Part shown: positions 25,770 to 39,400 of the stretch, piece by piece
Position numbering within the stretch: position 1 is the stretch's first letter
Layout of the letters: each line of letters begins with the position of its first letter
Assembly (NCBI RefSeq): GCF_963576545.1
Contig: NC_083647.1
Location: 2,529,007-2,593,006 of the forward strand
Reading direction: 5' to 3'
DNA length: 64,000 nt
Source: Limanda limanda
Lineage: Eukaryota; Chordata; Actinopteri; Pleuronectiformes; Pleuronectidae
The notes under the pieces: generated by a model
Seen by the model: the letters and a program-made list of their open reading frames with translations, nothing else
Told to the model about the DNA's origin: nothing
Databases searched by the model: none
Translations under genes and position numbers: made by a program

Positions 25770-26660
25770 ATAATCAAAAAAATTTAGGGGAATAATAAAG
25801 AAAATCAGCATTTAGCAGAGCTGGTTTCATATACAACAAACATGTAAAGATTGAAGTCCATTGGATGAATGGTTCTTGATTAAATACATTAATGGAATTC
25901 TAATAAGATTAGCACTAGAAAGTAAAATATTGTAGATGTTTTGTTATAAAATATGATTCATGCTGGCAAGTTACTCCCACAGTTAAACAGATTAGAATAG
26001 TCACCTTGAACCAACCCTGTAGGAAGTAAAGCAATCATCCATATTGAGGAAGTGATGATTCCTTTGGTCAGCATCATACCTGGCATTGGTTGCTAGAAGC
26101 AGTCTGAGCACGAGGAGACAGACTCAAACTGAAGCACAGGACATTTGTGCAACAATATCTCTGAGTGCAGACACGCAGTTTTGAGCAGTAGAGCAGATTA
26201 GCAGGGGAGAAAGAGGGCAGGGTTTAGTAGGGAAGTATTGCAAAATCTGAATGAAGATAGGAGAGAAACTCCATACATTTAAGTTGCTCTTATAGCATTA
26301 GAGCAGAGCCAGAATATCAGTCTGAAATTCCTGCATGTCTTCCATGTGCTTTTACTCAGAACATGTTTAATGTACCACGTGTAATGTACATGTGCCACAG
26401 GATGTCAGACAGATCCATTTGGCCAACGATAGCAGTTTTAATTAAGAAAGACTTTTATAATGAAGGGAATGCAGAGCCACCCTTTTTACAGTAAAGCTTT
26501 TTTTCTGCCTCGGTGTCCAATAACAAAGCCAAATACTCTTGTTCTCACCATGCACTCGTTCCACACATATTCTGTCTGAAATATATTCCGCCATCAAACA
26601 TATTTAATTTTTACCCCTGCATCTTAATGTGTGAAACAATAATCTTTACATTGACATGGT
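25770..26660. other. Intergenic DNA, no gene supported
   Basis: Nothing recognisable beyond AT-rich unique-looking sequence. Confidence 0.35.
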
Positions 26661-26664
26661 TATT

Positions 26665-26905
26665 AAAGAGATAATTCACCAAAACATGAAAAGGTGGGCG
26701 ACTTTCCAGTCTGATGTCCGTCTTTTCTGCCACTAGTCGACCGTCGCTCAATTCCATTTACTTTGATTGTATTGGATTTGGCTGCAACACTGAATGTCAA
26801 AAAGTGTTTTGTGGACTCAAACACTTCACCCACCCCTCCATCAGCATAGTGGTGAGGAGATCATGAGTGAATATTCATTTTTCAGTGAACTATACCTGTA
26901 AGCAA
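26665..26905 (-). repeat. Dispersed repeat B, copy 2
   Basis: Its reverse complement reads tatagttcactgaaaaatga, then gagtccacaaaacact, then gttgcagccaaatccaat and caatcaaagtaaat, the same order as at 10757-10985. The orientation is opposite to copy 1. Confidence 0.65.
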
Positions 26906-26909
26906 TACT

Positions 26910-29070
26910 TCCACTAGCGCTGAGTTTCTGAATACAACAAACATTCCAATGGTGTAGGAGGTTGTGTCAATGTACCTTTAAAAAAGAGACTGTGGTTAAA
27001 GGTGGCTGTTTGTCCCTGTGCCGAGGAGAAGGGACATCATAGGGATACCTGTAGTTTCTTATTAAATTGCAAAGTCTCTTGTTTGAACTATTAGCTACAC
27101 TGCCCCCCAGGATATGCTGTGGTACTGCTCCATGTCATCTGTTGCATGTTGCATATCTAGATGCATCTCGGAGTACGTACGGTAAAACCAAAGCTAAGCC
27201 TGTTATTCTAAAAGTAAATTAAGACCACCCTGGAGTTAAAGTTACTACTTTCCAGATCCTGATAACAAAGTTAATATTATAACAAGGTTGATTTACAGAT
27301 AACGTATGAACCATGACACATTTACCTCAGAGTTGAAGCCTGTGGACCTCAGAAGGATGGGCAGGTTGTTGCAGAGTTACTTATCAGCTTTGGCCCATCC
27401 AATCCACAGGTATTTCACTCTGGTGTGGGGATTTCAAAAGAGAACATAAAAGCAATTTTCCTCAATCTTTAATGACATATCACAGGCATTTTATGATTAT
27501 TACGGAAAACGTATAAAGTACCGTATATGTATTAAGATGGGTCCTGCTTCGTTAATCAATCTAAAATACTATTTTGTCAATATTTCCTGTGTGAGATCCT
27601 AATTTTACATGAATTAATGCTAGTAAGTGTTTTTATGGTGAACTTTTTAATAAATGTGTTTCGTATAAAACAAGAAAAATTTCAATAAATTAAAATGATA
27701 ATGAAAAATGAACTTCCATTGGCTCTGTAATTGTTAAAAATGTTAATGTATGTCAAAACTTGTGAACTGTTGCAGAGCTATTACAAAATTTCTACCCCTA
27801 AAGTCATAAATTACACAGTAATATTCATCAAATCGCACAAAAAACACCACTGGATTATATAATGGCTGTCATCTCAGTAATTTATCGGCTTTGGTTGGTT
27901 ATCACAACCACAGCTCCCTTACATTCACATCCATCTCATCCTGTTCTCTCCATCTTTACTGCTCCTCCTTCACATCTACACAGCATTCGACTAAACATGA
28001 ACACAGCCAAGGCCAACAACCTGACAGAACCACGCAGACAAATGAAGCAAAACACACTTTTAAATTCACTAAGGGAGCCCGGCAGGCTCATATTTTACTA
28101 TACTTTCTCATGAGGCACATTAGCCAGAGAAAAGATATATAAAATACAATGTAGAAGCTAAATTTGAAATCGTAACCTTAGTGTGCCAACTGGGTCCCCT
28201 GCCCCCATACATCACTGACTGTATTTTGTGGGGTCTCCACACTCCACATCACTCTGCCATTTTGTCACCCTCCACTGGTTCTTACATCAGATATGTAAGT
28301 GCAAAAGCCTGGCATGGTAACGTGGGAAACAGCAGTGGGGAAATGGTGCGTTCCAGCTCTATTACACTGAAAGAGACCTCCATCTTAGAATCAGATAGAA
28401 CTTATCTTTTACAAATTACTTAAGTGGGTCCTTATAAAGACATTTTTCTCTACCAACGCTTCTCTGCAAAACAGACACCGTCGACCGCGGAAGGTATTTA
28501 GCAAATTAATTCAAAATGTCCCATTTGAGATTGGCAAATTGAAAATGCTGTTGGCAGTAAAAAGAGCAACACTGAGAGTTGGAATGTCTGCCAGAGGAAC
28601 AGATGGTTTCTAATGTTCACGACATTCAGGGGCATTGGATTCAGCTTTTTACAGAGTTTCAGTTGTATCTCGTAGTAAGTTAACGGCGTTCATTAGTGGA
28701 CAGAGAAGCAGGGAGACTGTCTGAACATGTGTGTCTTTCAGGCACAAGGCAGCGGAAATGATGTCAAACCATCTCGAGATCTCTGCTGGTACACCTCGTG
28801 GAAAAACTCGAGCGTTGTCATGACAGCCTTTATGAACATGAGTGATAACCGGGAACATTCAACATCAGCAATGTGTGAGCACCTGAGCCAAACCACACAG
28901 GAAGAGGTCAAAGGTCAACAGCCTGGAGTCACTAGGAGTCATTGATTGGGGAGAAGGATTAAGGACATTCACATGGGACACCCCTACCATCCACACTGAG
29001 GTCAAGTGATGGTTATATGGACAACATTGTAATATATTTTATGTGATTTATTTTATGAAGTGAAGACTGC
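26910..29070. other. Intergenic DNA, no gene supported
   Basis: Chance frames only. No recognisable gene or intact repeat. Confidence 0.35.
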
Positions 29071-29077
29071 AAGCTCA

Positions 29078-29272
29078 TGTTATGCTCCAATCATGTGATG
29101 TGTCATTCTCCACAATCCTCTCTAGTACACACCATCACAATTTGGAAGCCTATTTAAGCTGCAAACGTTTCACATCTGTTTCTTGGCCGCCGAGTCCTCA
29201 GTATTGCTGCCGGTTGATTCAGCCCCCCCACCACCCCCGCATCCACCTGTAGGCTTCGGCAGGGGTATAACA
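29078..29272. mobile_element. Candidate short solo LTR or TIR element
   Basis: It begins TGTTATGCTCC and ends GGGGTATAACA, so the termini are inverted (TGTTATgctCC against TGTTATaccCC) and of the TG…CA type seen in LTRs. A TATA-like ctatttaagc lies near 29150. The flanks gctca and cttca share only 3 of 5 bases, so a target-site duplication is not proven. Confidence 0.4.
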
Positions 29273-29274
29273 CT

Positions 29275-32200
29275 TCAACTAATTGGAGCTGACCAGCTGC
29301 GGTACAGTGCTAATATAGGCAACTGATTTTGATGTAGTTTCAAACATTATCCTTTATGTAGAATCGACAGTGTAGGTAGTGTGTCAGTACGGCTTAGCCT
29401 GATGTACACCTCCCTAGAGATGTAACTACCATAGAGTGCAGGGAATTAGGGCTCTCTGAAGGGAGCCGGATCTTATGGCTCCGTTTAGATCATTCATTTT
29501 CTTTGGGGGGGGTAGACGCGAGGATGAAGCCTGCACTTGGTCAGTATTAAGGAGACTGACGTCAGCTAGATAACCAACTATGATGATTTCATACAAAATT
29601 CTGCCATTTAAAAGGTTTAAGTGTAATTCAAAGTTCCCTTAGCTTGCTAGTTATATAGCAACTAGACAGCTAAATCTAGAAATTATTACATTAGTACTCA
29701 AAAGGCACTTCTGGCAAGAATGAGTGTTATAATATGGGAAATATTATAACACTGCAACACTGGCACATAGCCTGAAGGAAAGTTTAATTTCTCAAAATCA
29801 TTCCAAAGGTAAGAGACTGTCTTGGCTTTAAAAGGGATCACAACCACTTGCTGATTATGTAGAATGGCTTTACATATACAATACACAATCCTGACAGAAA
29901 TAATGGGACATTTTCATTTGGCAAGGGCTTACTCTAATACATGAAGAGTGCCCCACCTTACCCTTCTCAAAGACGGGAATGTTCTCACTGTTCACGTAAA
30001 GAGCAACAGCGGCACCTTTGTGGATCTTATTCATTCAGATCAGGCATTGGATTAAATTTGGGAACATTGATAAAAAGAGCAGCTCTCAAGTACAACTGGG
30101 TTCCCCTCATTCATACCAAAGAGCCGTTGAAAAGAATCGGATTGGTTACAGAACTACTACCATAAAGTGTAAGTAAAGACGGATGACGGGTCTCCACTTT
30201 AGCCAAAATTTGTTATGGGTCAATCTATAAACTGTTGATGGTGAAGAAGAACCATTAAGTGGTTGATGGTTAATGATCAATGCAGTGATCAGGAAAAGGT
30301 GGGATGTACAACTGTTAGTCTGAAAAAAAGATGCAGTGATGTTTAAATAACACTAGTGTTTGAACATAGACCATTGGTGTCACATACAGTGAGTATGGTG
30401 CCATGGGTGAAAAAGAACTAGAGGAACAAACACAGAAAATGGAGGAAGAGATGTTTCATAACTGAACTTTGTGACAATAGGATGTGAAAGTGCTCTTTGG
30501 ATTATTTGACCCCTAAAGGTCTTAACAGTCTTCTTAACTCTGCAGTTCTTCTGATTCTGTAGACAAAAATAACTATTTTTCTCAAAGAGAAGCTTCAGGT
30601 CAACACACACTGTTAGCTAACCAACACCGAAGCAAGGAGCTTATGATCTTAGTGACAGCACACAACATAACAAATAAAGTACAAATGTTGTCTTGCTTTG
30701 CCCGTTTATTATGCGCCTCAGAGAAAGATTAACTGTCTCTCCTTGTGTCATTACCTCCCTGTAATGCTCATTTGAAACCTGTGTAACAGTGGAGGAAAAC
30801 AGGTGGGTGCCTTTCTGCGCTAAGTGAAGCGGTCGACTCCACCGGTACGTCGTGTATCAAATGAAGTCAAGCTGCAAAAACATGAGATGTTTAACTTAGA
30901 ATGAAGGGCAATAGTAAAACTGCAGTTGTAGCATGATGTCATAGTGATGCATTGAAGGCGTCAGGGTACGATATGCGGAGGTGTCATTTTAACAGTAAGC
31001 TCGTATAATGTGCACAGTTCGCTAAATTAACTTTAAATTGTCACATCAATATAGCTAGCTATTGGCCATATTCCTTTCCCACCATTCGTTGTCAGGTTTG
31101 TTGTTATGATACTATTGAATTGCTACTAATTCTTTTTTTAAAGATAGAGTTAATAAGGTTTTTATTGGCCCGCAGCTCTAAATGAGCATTATATATCTGC
31201 CGGGGTTGATAGGGTTGTTAATCAATTGTGATGACTCATCTATTTCTTGGCCGGGATCTGGAACTCCCCACCCACTGGAATTTCAACACACTTCCAATTT
31301 CCCAAGCTCCTCCTGGTATTTTCTAGCTACTGCTGCCATGGACGGTGAAATGAGTGAGGCAGCGGAGTTGCAACAGTGAAAAATCCTTGTTCTCCAGCCA
31401 AGAGAGCAACACAGAGCAACAAGATTAATCCAGAGATTCCTGGAAGTATGTGTGCCTATGAGTTCCTATTGCTGATAGACTACAGATTGATGACAGTTAA
31501 ATTTTTATTCAAAACACAGCATAGAATAATGAGGAGACATACTTTTGGTTTCGATGTTTCCAATGAGAACCCGACTTTTGACCCCTACACTTTCTGTGCC
31601 ATGTTTTTGCATGTATTGTGGTGATGTTAAAAACGAGCCGTAAAATGACTCCTCAGAGAAAAGTAAATCAGTTCCACTGAACTGTTTTGATTTGGTTTCA
31701 CTCCAAATTTAATAAGATATGCTTATAAAAGACTCTGGGCTCCACTTTTAGAAGAATATATTTCTAAAGCTACTGAAGCCATCAGACGTGATATAAACAA
31801 CACATCACTAAAAATATTTCACGGCTCATTGTAATCCAAACATTACTGTTACAGTCATTCAATATGTTTTAAAAAACCTCTTTGAAAGAAGAAAATAAAA
31901 ATCTAGATAGTTACATGGATTGCCCGAAATTTGATCAAGACCAGAAAACTCAAAGCCAACTTTTGTATGGCCATTTTTAACTGACAATAATCTTTACATT
32001 AATGGACTACTCAGCCTTGAGTTACTGCTGATGTCTAAAATTATTCAAATGTTATTTATTCAAATTACGTTTGCCAATACAACATAGGACAACTCTCTCT
32101 CTTAAACTCTTTACTGATGATCATGATTTCGACACACAACCTTAACAGAAACAACACAGATGAAAGTTCTAAGTGATTTTGTAGCCTCAGACAATTGACT

Positions 32201-32350
32201 CTTCTATGTAGTGATACCATCAATGTCATGTGTTTACTAAGTAGATGCTTTCTTTGGGCGTTATTATCAGAAAGCCCCACATAAGTTCCCATTGCTACGC
32301 AGATGGCAACGGACCACTTGTATATATCCGAGAAGCTGGATGAAAGTGTT
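29275..32350. other. Intergenic DNA, no gene supported
   Basis: A G homopolymer occurs near 29504-29511. No domain-bearing frames. Confidence 0.35.
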
Positions 32351-32354
32351 AATG

Positions 32355-32575
32355 TAATAGTATGATTATTGTAATTCCTCATTATCAGGCTCCAGAAGTA
32401 AGTTGGTAAAGACTTTGCAGCTTGTTCAAAATGCTGCAGCTCGTGTCCTGACAAGAACCAGGAAAGGAAACCACATTTCTCCTGTATTATTTTCACTACA
32501 CTGGTTTCCGGTAAAGTCTAGAAAAGAATTTAAAATTCTCCTCCTCATATATAGCCCTTAATAATATGCCGCCAT
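32355..32575 (+). mobile_element. L2-like LINE relic, first copy
   Basis: Decayed coding sequence reading roughly SLQLVQNAAARVLTRTRKG near 32415-32470, then HWFPVKSR. It is homologous to the start of the following copy (attcctcattatcaggctcc here, attctttattatcaggatgt at 32983). Broken by frameshifts. Confidence 0.65.
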
Positions 32576-32579
32576 TATA

Positions 32580-32727
32580 CCATAAATAACTCATCGTGGA
32601 TTATAATGGTGGATCGCAAATCAGAGATTGTGATTATATTGGCGGATCCTGTCTCTGTATCGTATTGGCCCTTTGTGACAAATTGTGATTTTTGAACATG
32701 GGCTATACAAATAAAATTTGATTGATA
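32580..32727 (+). repeat. Dispersed repeat D, copy 2
   Basis: Contains catcgtggattataatggtgg and the tail gaacatgggctatac plus aaataaaatttgattgat, matching 7735-8166. It sits between two LINE relics. Confidence 0.55.
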
Positions 32728-32729
32728 GA

Positions 32730-33450
32730 TTAAAAACTCTTCAGGAATGCCTTGGAGACGTAAGTTCTGGGCAACTTATTTTTTGTACTTCTATTCAGAA
32801 AACTTAGACCAAACTGAAGTTATTGTACTCTGCCCTAAACACTCCAGAGAAACATTTTCTGACCATATAGTTACTTGACATGAGTTTGGCCTTCTGCTTT
32901 ACTGTGAGGAACCTTAGAGTTATGTTTGATCAGGACATGTAATTTAATCCACATATAAAACAAGGCTAAACTAGACTATTGTTATTCTTTATTATCAGGA
33001 TGTCCCAGTAAGTCAGGGAAAATATTTCGGTTGGTCCAAAATGCTGTAGGAATTGAGCTCCTTTGTATCGGCTACCAGTAAAATTCAGGATATGATTCAT
33101 AATCCTACTCCTCACACAGAAAGCCCTTAAAAAGCGTGCCCATCACATATAAAAGAGCTCATAACACCAAACTGTCCAAATAAATCTCTTCTCTCCTAAA
33201 ACACAGGCTCGCTTGCGGTTCCAAGAAACTGTAAGAGTAGAATGGGAGGTAGAGCCTTCAGCTCCCAGGCTCCTCTCCTGTGGAACCAGCTCCCACTCTG
33301 GGTTCAGGAGGCAGACTCCATCTCTACATTTAAGGTTAGACGTTTTGATAAAGCCTTTAGTTAAGGCTGGATCAGGTGAGTCCTGAACTATCCCTCAGTT
33401 ATACTGCTATAGGCCTAGGCTTCTGGGGGAACTCCCATAATGCATTGAGG
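32730..33450 (+). mobile_element. L2-like LINE 3' portion, second copy
   Basis: The end of a reverse-transcriptase ORF plus 3' UTR. Pieces include a block reading like …KLRPNxVIVLCPKHSRETF (near 32805-32860), LRVMFDQDM (near 32915-32940), SRMGGRAFSSQAPLLWNQLP (33234-33293) and ADSISTFKVRRFDK (33312-33353). The 3' UTR words gctggatcaggtgagtcctg and ataggcctaggcttctgggg follow. Frameshifts and stops make it inactive. The layout matches the fish L2/Maui-type LINE end as I recall it. Confidence 0.75.
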
Positions 33451-33454
33451 GCTC

Positions 33455-36400
33455 CTGTAGTGTGTGCTTTTCTCTTGCTAGTATTACAATGTTATTATGA
33501 ATAACTTAATAATACTTTTAACGATCATTATAACATCATTCCTCTTCTTAAACCAGAGTCCACTAAGTAATCTATCTGTTACTACTTGTAAGTACTTGCT
33601 CATGGTGGGAGCTGGTGGGTTTCTATTCTACGTATATTATTCTAAATAACCATGAGACAATGTATTTTATGATTTTGCGATATACACATACAATTTAATG
33701 AAAGATATGCGAAAAGGTAGATGTCATATGTATACTCAATATCTTCATTTATTCTAAAATAGGCAAACTTATCAATATCATTTATTATGTGTTGTCAGCC
33801 AGAGTCGAGGGAGGTGGAGGGTGGGGTCGACCTCAGATCCCTCTCATATTCTGAAGTGGTTTCAGGCTGGAACATGTGCAGATAGATATAAAAGATGGGC
33901 CATGTCCAACCAATGCTTCCCATAGTTTCAGTTCCCATTAATTCATTGACCTCCACACCGGTTAGAGGATGAAGCTGCCCCTGGCAGGCTTCTTGATCTT
34001 TGACTAATCAGAAGACAGACTGTTAAGGAGGCTAGACCTAATATTAGCCTTTTCAGACACAAGCTCAAAAGAGAGGCTTCATAACAAGTATTTTGAGATG
34101 AATAAGGTCTTTTTTAATGAGCTGTGAATCCCCTGCTTTAGTTGGAGTCCCAGAATAAAAATATAGAGCGGGACATGACTTTCATAGATCTCCTTTAACA
34201 AGAATGCTGTCATGAGCAGACTGATGGATGTGGATCTGACACACAATCAAAATCCAAATCATCTCTTCCTAGGTCAGGGTGACATGTATTTGTCTTTAGC
34301 CCTGTAAGTGCTGGAATGTGATCTCAACCTGATGGTTGTTGCACCAGGTGGAGAATGTCAAAATGTGACAGCAACAGAGTGAAATGATTGTATGAGGGAG
34401 AGAGTTTAAAATGGAGTGTGTGAGCTCCGGAGAGAAAATATAGGAAATTATAATTCATTACTTAAGCCACTGGCTATGCCAAAACAACCAAGCTTAGAGA
34501 GGCTATAAACAGAGCTGGGCATAGCAGCACTGAGGGAGTCAACAGAAAGTTCAGGGGAGCCAGCCAGCATCTCAATATGTCACCCTTCACTGATTCATCC
34601 AACCACAGAGCTGTGAATCACTAGGAAATCTACTCGCTAGACTTCCATGAACTACCACAGAGTCTGCACTTTCCTGGAGCTGCCTCCCTCCTTTCTCTCC
34701 CTGGCCGATTTACCTGATTAACATCAGAACCAACAGTGAGCATGGGGGTCAGAGTGTTAATGCAGAAAATGCCTACCACACGTTTCAGTGGATCGCACTT
34801 CCCTCACACTGGGCTGCATGAGGAGAAGGAAGGGAGAGGGAGATCGCAGAGTCCATCGGGGGCAGGTTCCATCCGACCGTGGCCCCCGTGCATTGCATGG
34901 AAATCAGTCAGGCATAATCAGTCATCCCACACAGTACAGGAACATGCCCGCCGTTAAGTTGTTTACATATCCTCGAAATGACTCTGGAGTGGGTAATAAG
35001 TGCAAATCAATGAGCAGAGAGGGAGAGATCTGGGTGAACGCTGCAGCCCCTGATGTAGCCCAGACTGACAGTGCATACCCACATGATGGATTAGTGCAGC
35101 TGGCAAATTACATCTCTCTAATTGTGCAATGTAAAGTGCATTACAATGTATCACTCCAGCTTTAATCTCAGAAAAACACAGGCCTGATGTTTGGTGGTGG
35201 AAAACAACTGCACTTACGTATAATTCCAGCTTGTCACAACATCTTATTTTTGGCATCGTAACGTTGTATTTACCAACTCAAACTTACATGGGAGATAAAA
35301 ACAAAGTCAAACAGTGAAATTGTTACTCAAACTATCTGTTGTAAACATCCTTCACAGTTTTATGGATCCACTTCCTGAACCTAATTATTTGTACAAAGTG
35401 TGCAAGACATGATAAACCCTACATGTGGGGCTTATTCTTTCATACTGTGTCTCTTTCATGGTGACGACGACGACGAAAGAAAAATGAAAAAAGACACAAA
35501 TAGTTTTGAGGAAGGGGATTAAATATACTGTACAAAAAACATTTCATTTGAAGCGTTGAAACTGGTGCAAACACAGTTTTCCTGTGCGATGAATGATTAT
35601 TAGAAGCATTCTCAATGTTTACCAATGTAGTTCAGATAATCTGAATAAACTGTTTGCTTGATGATCTTGTGCTTCTAAGAGTCTTGGTTGTAGCATTGTA
35701 AATTTGTGGATATAATATTGTTAATACATATGTAATAGCTGACAGTCATAAGGATGGCAAACCTGGTAACAGTTCAGTTAGTTTCAATGTGAGCCTTCTT
35801 TCTATTATACCTAATAGAAATTATATTGTGGAAATGTAAAAACATTGACTCAAGTGACATTAAGAAACAACAGAGGACAGAAGTGCCAGTGACTCAGTAA
35901 GTTTCACAGTCATTTGCTGATTAGACTTTGCTAACATTAGCATACCCATCATACACTACTGGTCATACCATATGAATTATGGCTGCAGTAATTTACCTAT
36001 ATTCCGCATATGGGCAGCTCAACTATGGACTTCACTCAGCATTGTTTATATGCCATCAACAAATAAAAAAACCTGCCTAGCTATTAAAACACCCAAGTGT
36101 TTGCTTTTATCACAGCACTGAAATCAGGGTTTCAAGTTCAAATGGGGATTCTTGTCAGCAAGAAAGAAACTTCTATGATTCATTGTCTGTTTCATAATTT
36201 AAAGAAAGAACACATGTACTGGTGGTAGTCTTTTTATAAGGAGCACAAGTGAAAATATGTTTGGTCTGTTACGATCCGAATGAAATAAAACAATAACTTT
36301 CACTCAGAGTTTGTTCAGAGTTTCAGGGAAACAGTCTTTAGTTTATGATTGAGGCCTCATTGAGAGGTTTGTATGTGTAATGAGATGTTGTCCTCCTCTG

Positions 36401-39400
36401 TCTCACAAACTAACATCCTGTGGGTCCCTCCCAGTGTTTTCAGGACAGAGGCAGAGGTGAAGAAGGAGAATCTTGTTTTAGAGGAAGCAGGGACAAGTAG
36501 GCTGCGTGCACTACACCAGATTTATAGTTCCACTTCTCATTTGAAAGAAGAGGAATGCATCATAAATTATTGGAAGTTAAAAGTTTCTCTTTTTAACAAA
36601 TTAACTGAATTCTAATAAAACAGAGGATAACAGAGATTCAAATGCAAGATGTTTGATAAGCATTACCTAGGTAACTAAAAAAGCAATACGTATCATATTT
36701 GTCAACTTTGTAAACCATCCACATGAAAGTCAGCACCTCTGAAGACAATCACATTGGGTCTTTTTTTTTCATGTCCAAATCCACAACATCCAGTGTGCAC
36801 TCATGTTTCTTGGGCCTCTTCCTACTGCTTGGTAATCACAGATGGGGTCATTCAAGGTCAGGCCTGTCAGCGTGGCTCCCAGGAGAAGCTCTGAAAGCCA
36901 AAAATCCAAACTATTTTTGAATTCTACTGGGGGCTGAGCCTGAGACCAATTTCAGAATGACTGTAGCACAGGAAACTAATCAGCTAAATGCATGTAGATG
37001 GAATTTGTTGCTTTTTTAGAGTTTAGTATAAGTACTTCACTTCAAGAGGTTTATGAGGGGAGCAGCGCTCTGTCTGATGTGAACAAGTGAACACAAACAC
37101 AGTGGTGCATGTGTTCGGGTGTTGGAAGGGTGATACAGCCTGTAGATGGACTGCGTATGTAAACAATTATGTTTGTGGGAGAAAGTAGTTCTGGTTCCTT
37201 AAAGAAGGTCTTGGTTTAGGGAGACGCTTTAATAGGCAACAAAATCCCAGTTTGATACTTTCACACAACAGCCCCTGTTCCTTCCTTTGACTATAATGAG
37301 TATGTTTCCACGGACTCCAATATTAACCTGATTAAGACAACAGTCTGAATAAGACACTGCCATGTGAACAGAATTTCATTTCCATTAACCCCGAATAAGG
37401 CCAGACTCGGAATACGCAATAATTGAAGTAAGACATGTAGAGTATTTGGACCATAGTTGTATTATGTATACGTCTGAATTGCGGTTAATACAGCAGTTAC
37501 CAACTGCTTGACAACACATGTCCAGGTTGTAAGTAAGAAAATAAAAAGGCGTTGTGGCCTTTGCAAAATTAGAAACTACCAAAATGGTGAGTCATTATCT
37601 GGCCATGCTCTGTGACATTCAGTAAACTTAAATATGATTGAAATATTACATTTGCAACTCATGCAAACAGTAATTGAAATAATGTCCTACTCTGAATAAG
37701 GTCAATAGTGGTGTCTATGGAAACGTAGTCGATGTCTCAGTGTTTTGGAGGCTGACATGCCAACAAAGTCAGTTAATATAACCCATCACGACTATGAATT
37801 CTATTTATGTACAGTTTTTTTTAAAGTAAAATGGTTTTCACAGGACATTAACTGTCACTGAAAGAAAATAGAAACTTTAAGTTCAAGAATCAAAGAAAAT
37901 TGATCGGATTATTATGTTTTTCCTCATGGCAGTGACTCACACCAAAGTGTTTTTAATGAATGAAGCAGTGATATCGAAAGACAAAACTAGTAACGTTGCA
38001 TTTGATAATTGATTCATTCTATTTGACAAATTGGGCAAAACAGACACCTTTCATGTTTTATGTTACCTCTGTAGGTTTTCTCACACACTTGGAAGGGCAA
38101 GGAGACAAGGTGGAGTTGAACCGACCTTGAGACCTTCCTGCCTGTTTGAACCCTGCCGGTGCTCTCGTGCATTACTTGAATCTTCAGTCGGAGACACATA
38201 CAACGCTGAAGCAGAGACAGTAGCTAGAAGTTTGCGATCAAATCATAAAAAAGTCGTCTTCTAGCAGTAAATGTGCGTTCATATGTTTTGGGGGGCTTAG
38301 CTTTGACAAGAGGACCAATGGGAGGGGGTGGGATGTATCCATTGCCTATTTGTGTAGCCTGCTCTTGCTAGCTTCTCAGGACTTACCAACCCTAGCTTTA
38401 TATGCCAATAAAACCTACGCACTAAACCTTGTAATGTTGCAGAATAACATTAACCTGCAGATGATGCCATTGAAAAAAGGTCACCCTGAAGTTGTTATCT
38501 TAGTTTTGGGTCTACTCCTGCATGATTTGACAGCACCTGTGAGATTTAAAAAGTGGTAAAATATTTTATTCTTAGCTACTGTTACTTCAGAGAATATTTA
38601 CACAAAAAATGAAATTACAAAATGAGAGAGTGAAGTCTCCATAAAACATTATGCGTTTAGACGGGGACCGAGCCAGTCACCTGAAGGCTCAGCGGGTCTC
38701 ACTGTTCAGGGCTGCGTGCAGACAGCAGCGCCCTGGGAGTGCTCAGCTGTAAGTGTTGAGCTCCATTGTTGAGAAAGACCTATCCCTATTATTCTACCTC
38801 CACATCAGGCACTGACCTTCATTTATCAAAGCTGAGTCCTGGCCTGGGCTAGTGACACACTGGGACTGCACTTGTCATCTAGACCATACATTATGTCAGT
38901 TAAAGCTGTTTTTTATTAGCTGGATGACAGATAGTTCTTTGATTGTTTTGTTATTTTTTTTCTCCGTATGTGAGAAAACACGGAGCTTGAACATGGGAAT
39001 GTGTGGCCTCTACTTTTGCTATGTTTGGATAGAAAAATGGGAAAGTCTTACAGAGCATGTGTGAGGATTGCTAATGTGGTAATATATAGAAAGCTGACAG
39101 CACAGTGACGTGTATCGAGGTCTCAGGACATGGTTTTAATTAAACATATAACAGAGAAGGCTTTATAATAAATAAACAACTTAATCAGTGTGTGACGTCA
39201 AATCCCTAGGGAGCGTGTCTATGAGGTGGTGGTGGTGAAGACACTGAAAGGCAGAAGGTGAGAGGTGAAGACTTATCCATCTCGGATTTTAGACAAGAAG
39301 ATCTCAGTTTATTACCAGGGAATTTAACAAAAATGTATCTTATGCAGCAGGGTCTAATATTTTTCTTGTGGCCATTTGAAATGGAGTAATGTCAACTTGG

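Noticed and set aside
36373..36615. 80-codon frame (MCNEMLSSSVSQ…)
   Set aside because: No homology recognised and no neighbouring exons. AT-rich flanks without promoter features.
38650..38760. GC-rich patch with acceptor- and donor-like borders on the minus strand and a donor-like ctgtaagtg on the plus strand
   Set aside because: Its translation matches no family I know, and splice-like words of this quality are frequent.
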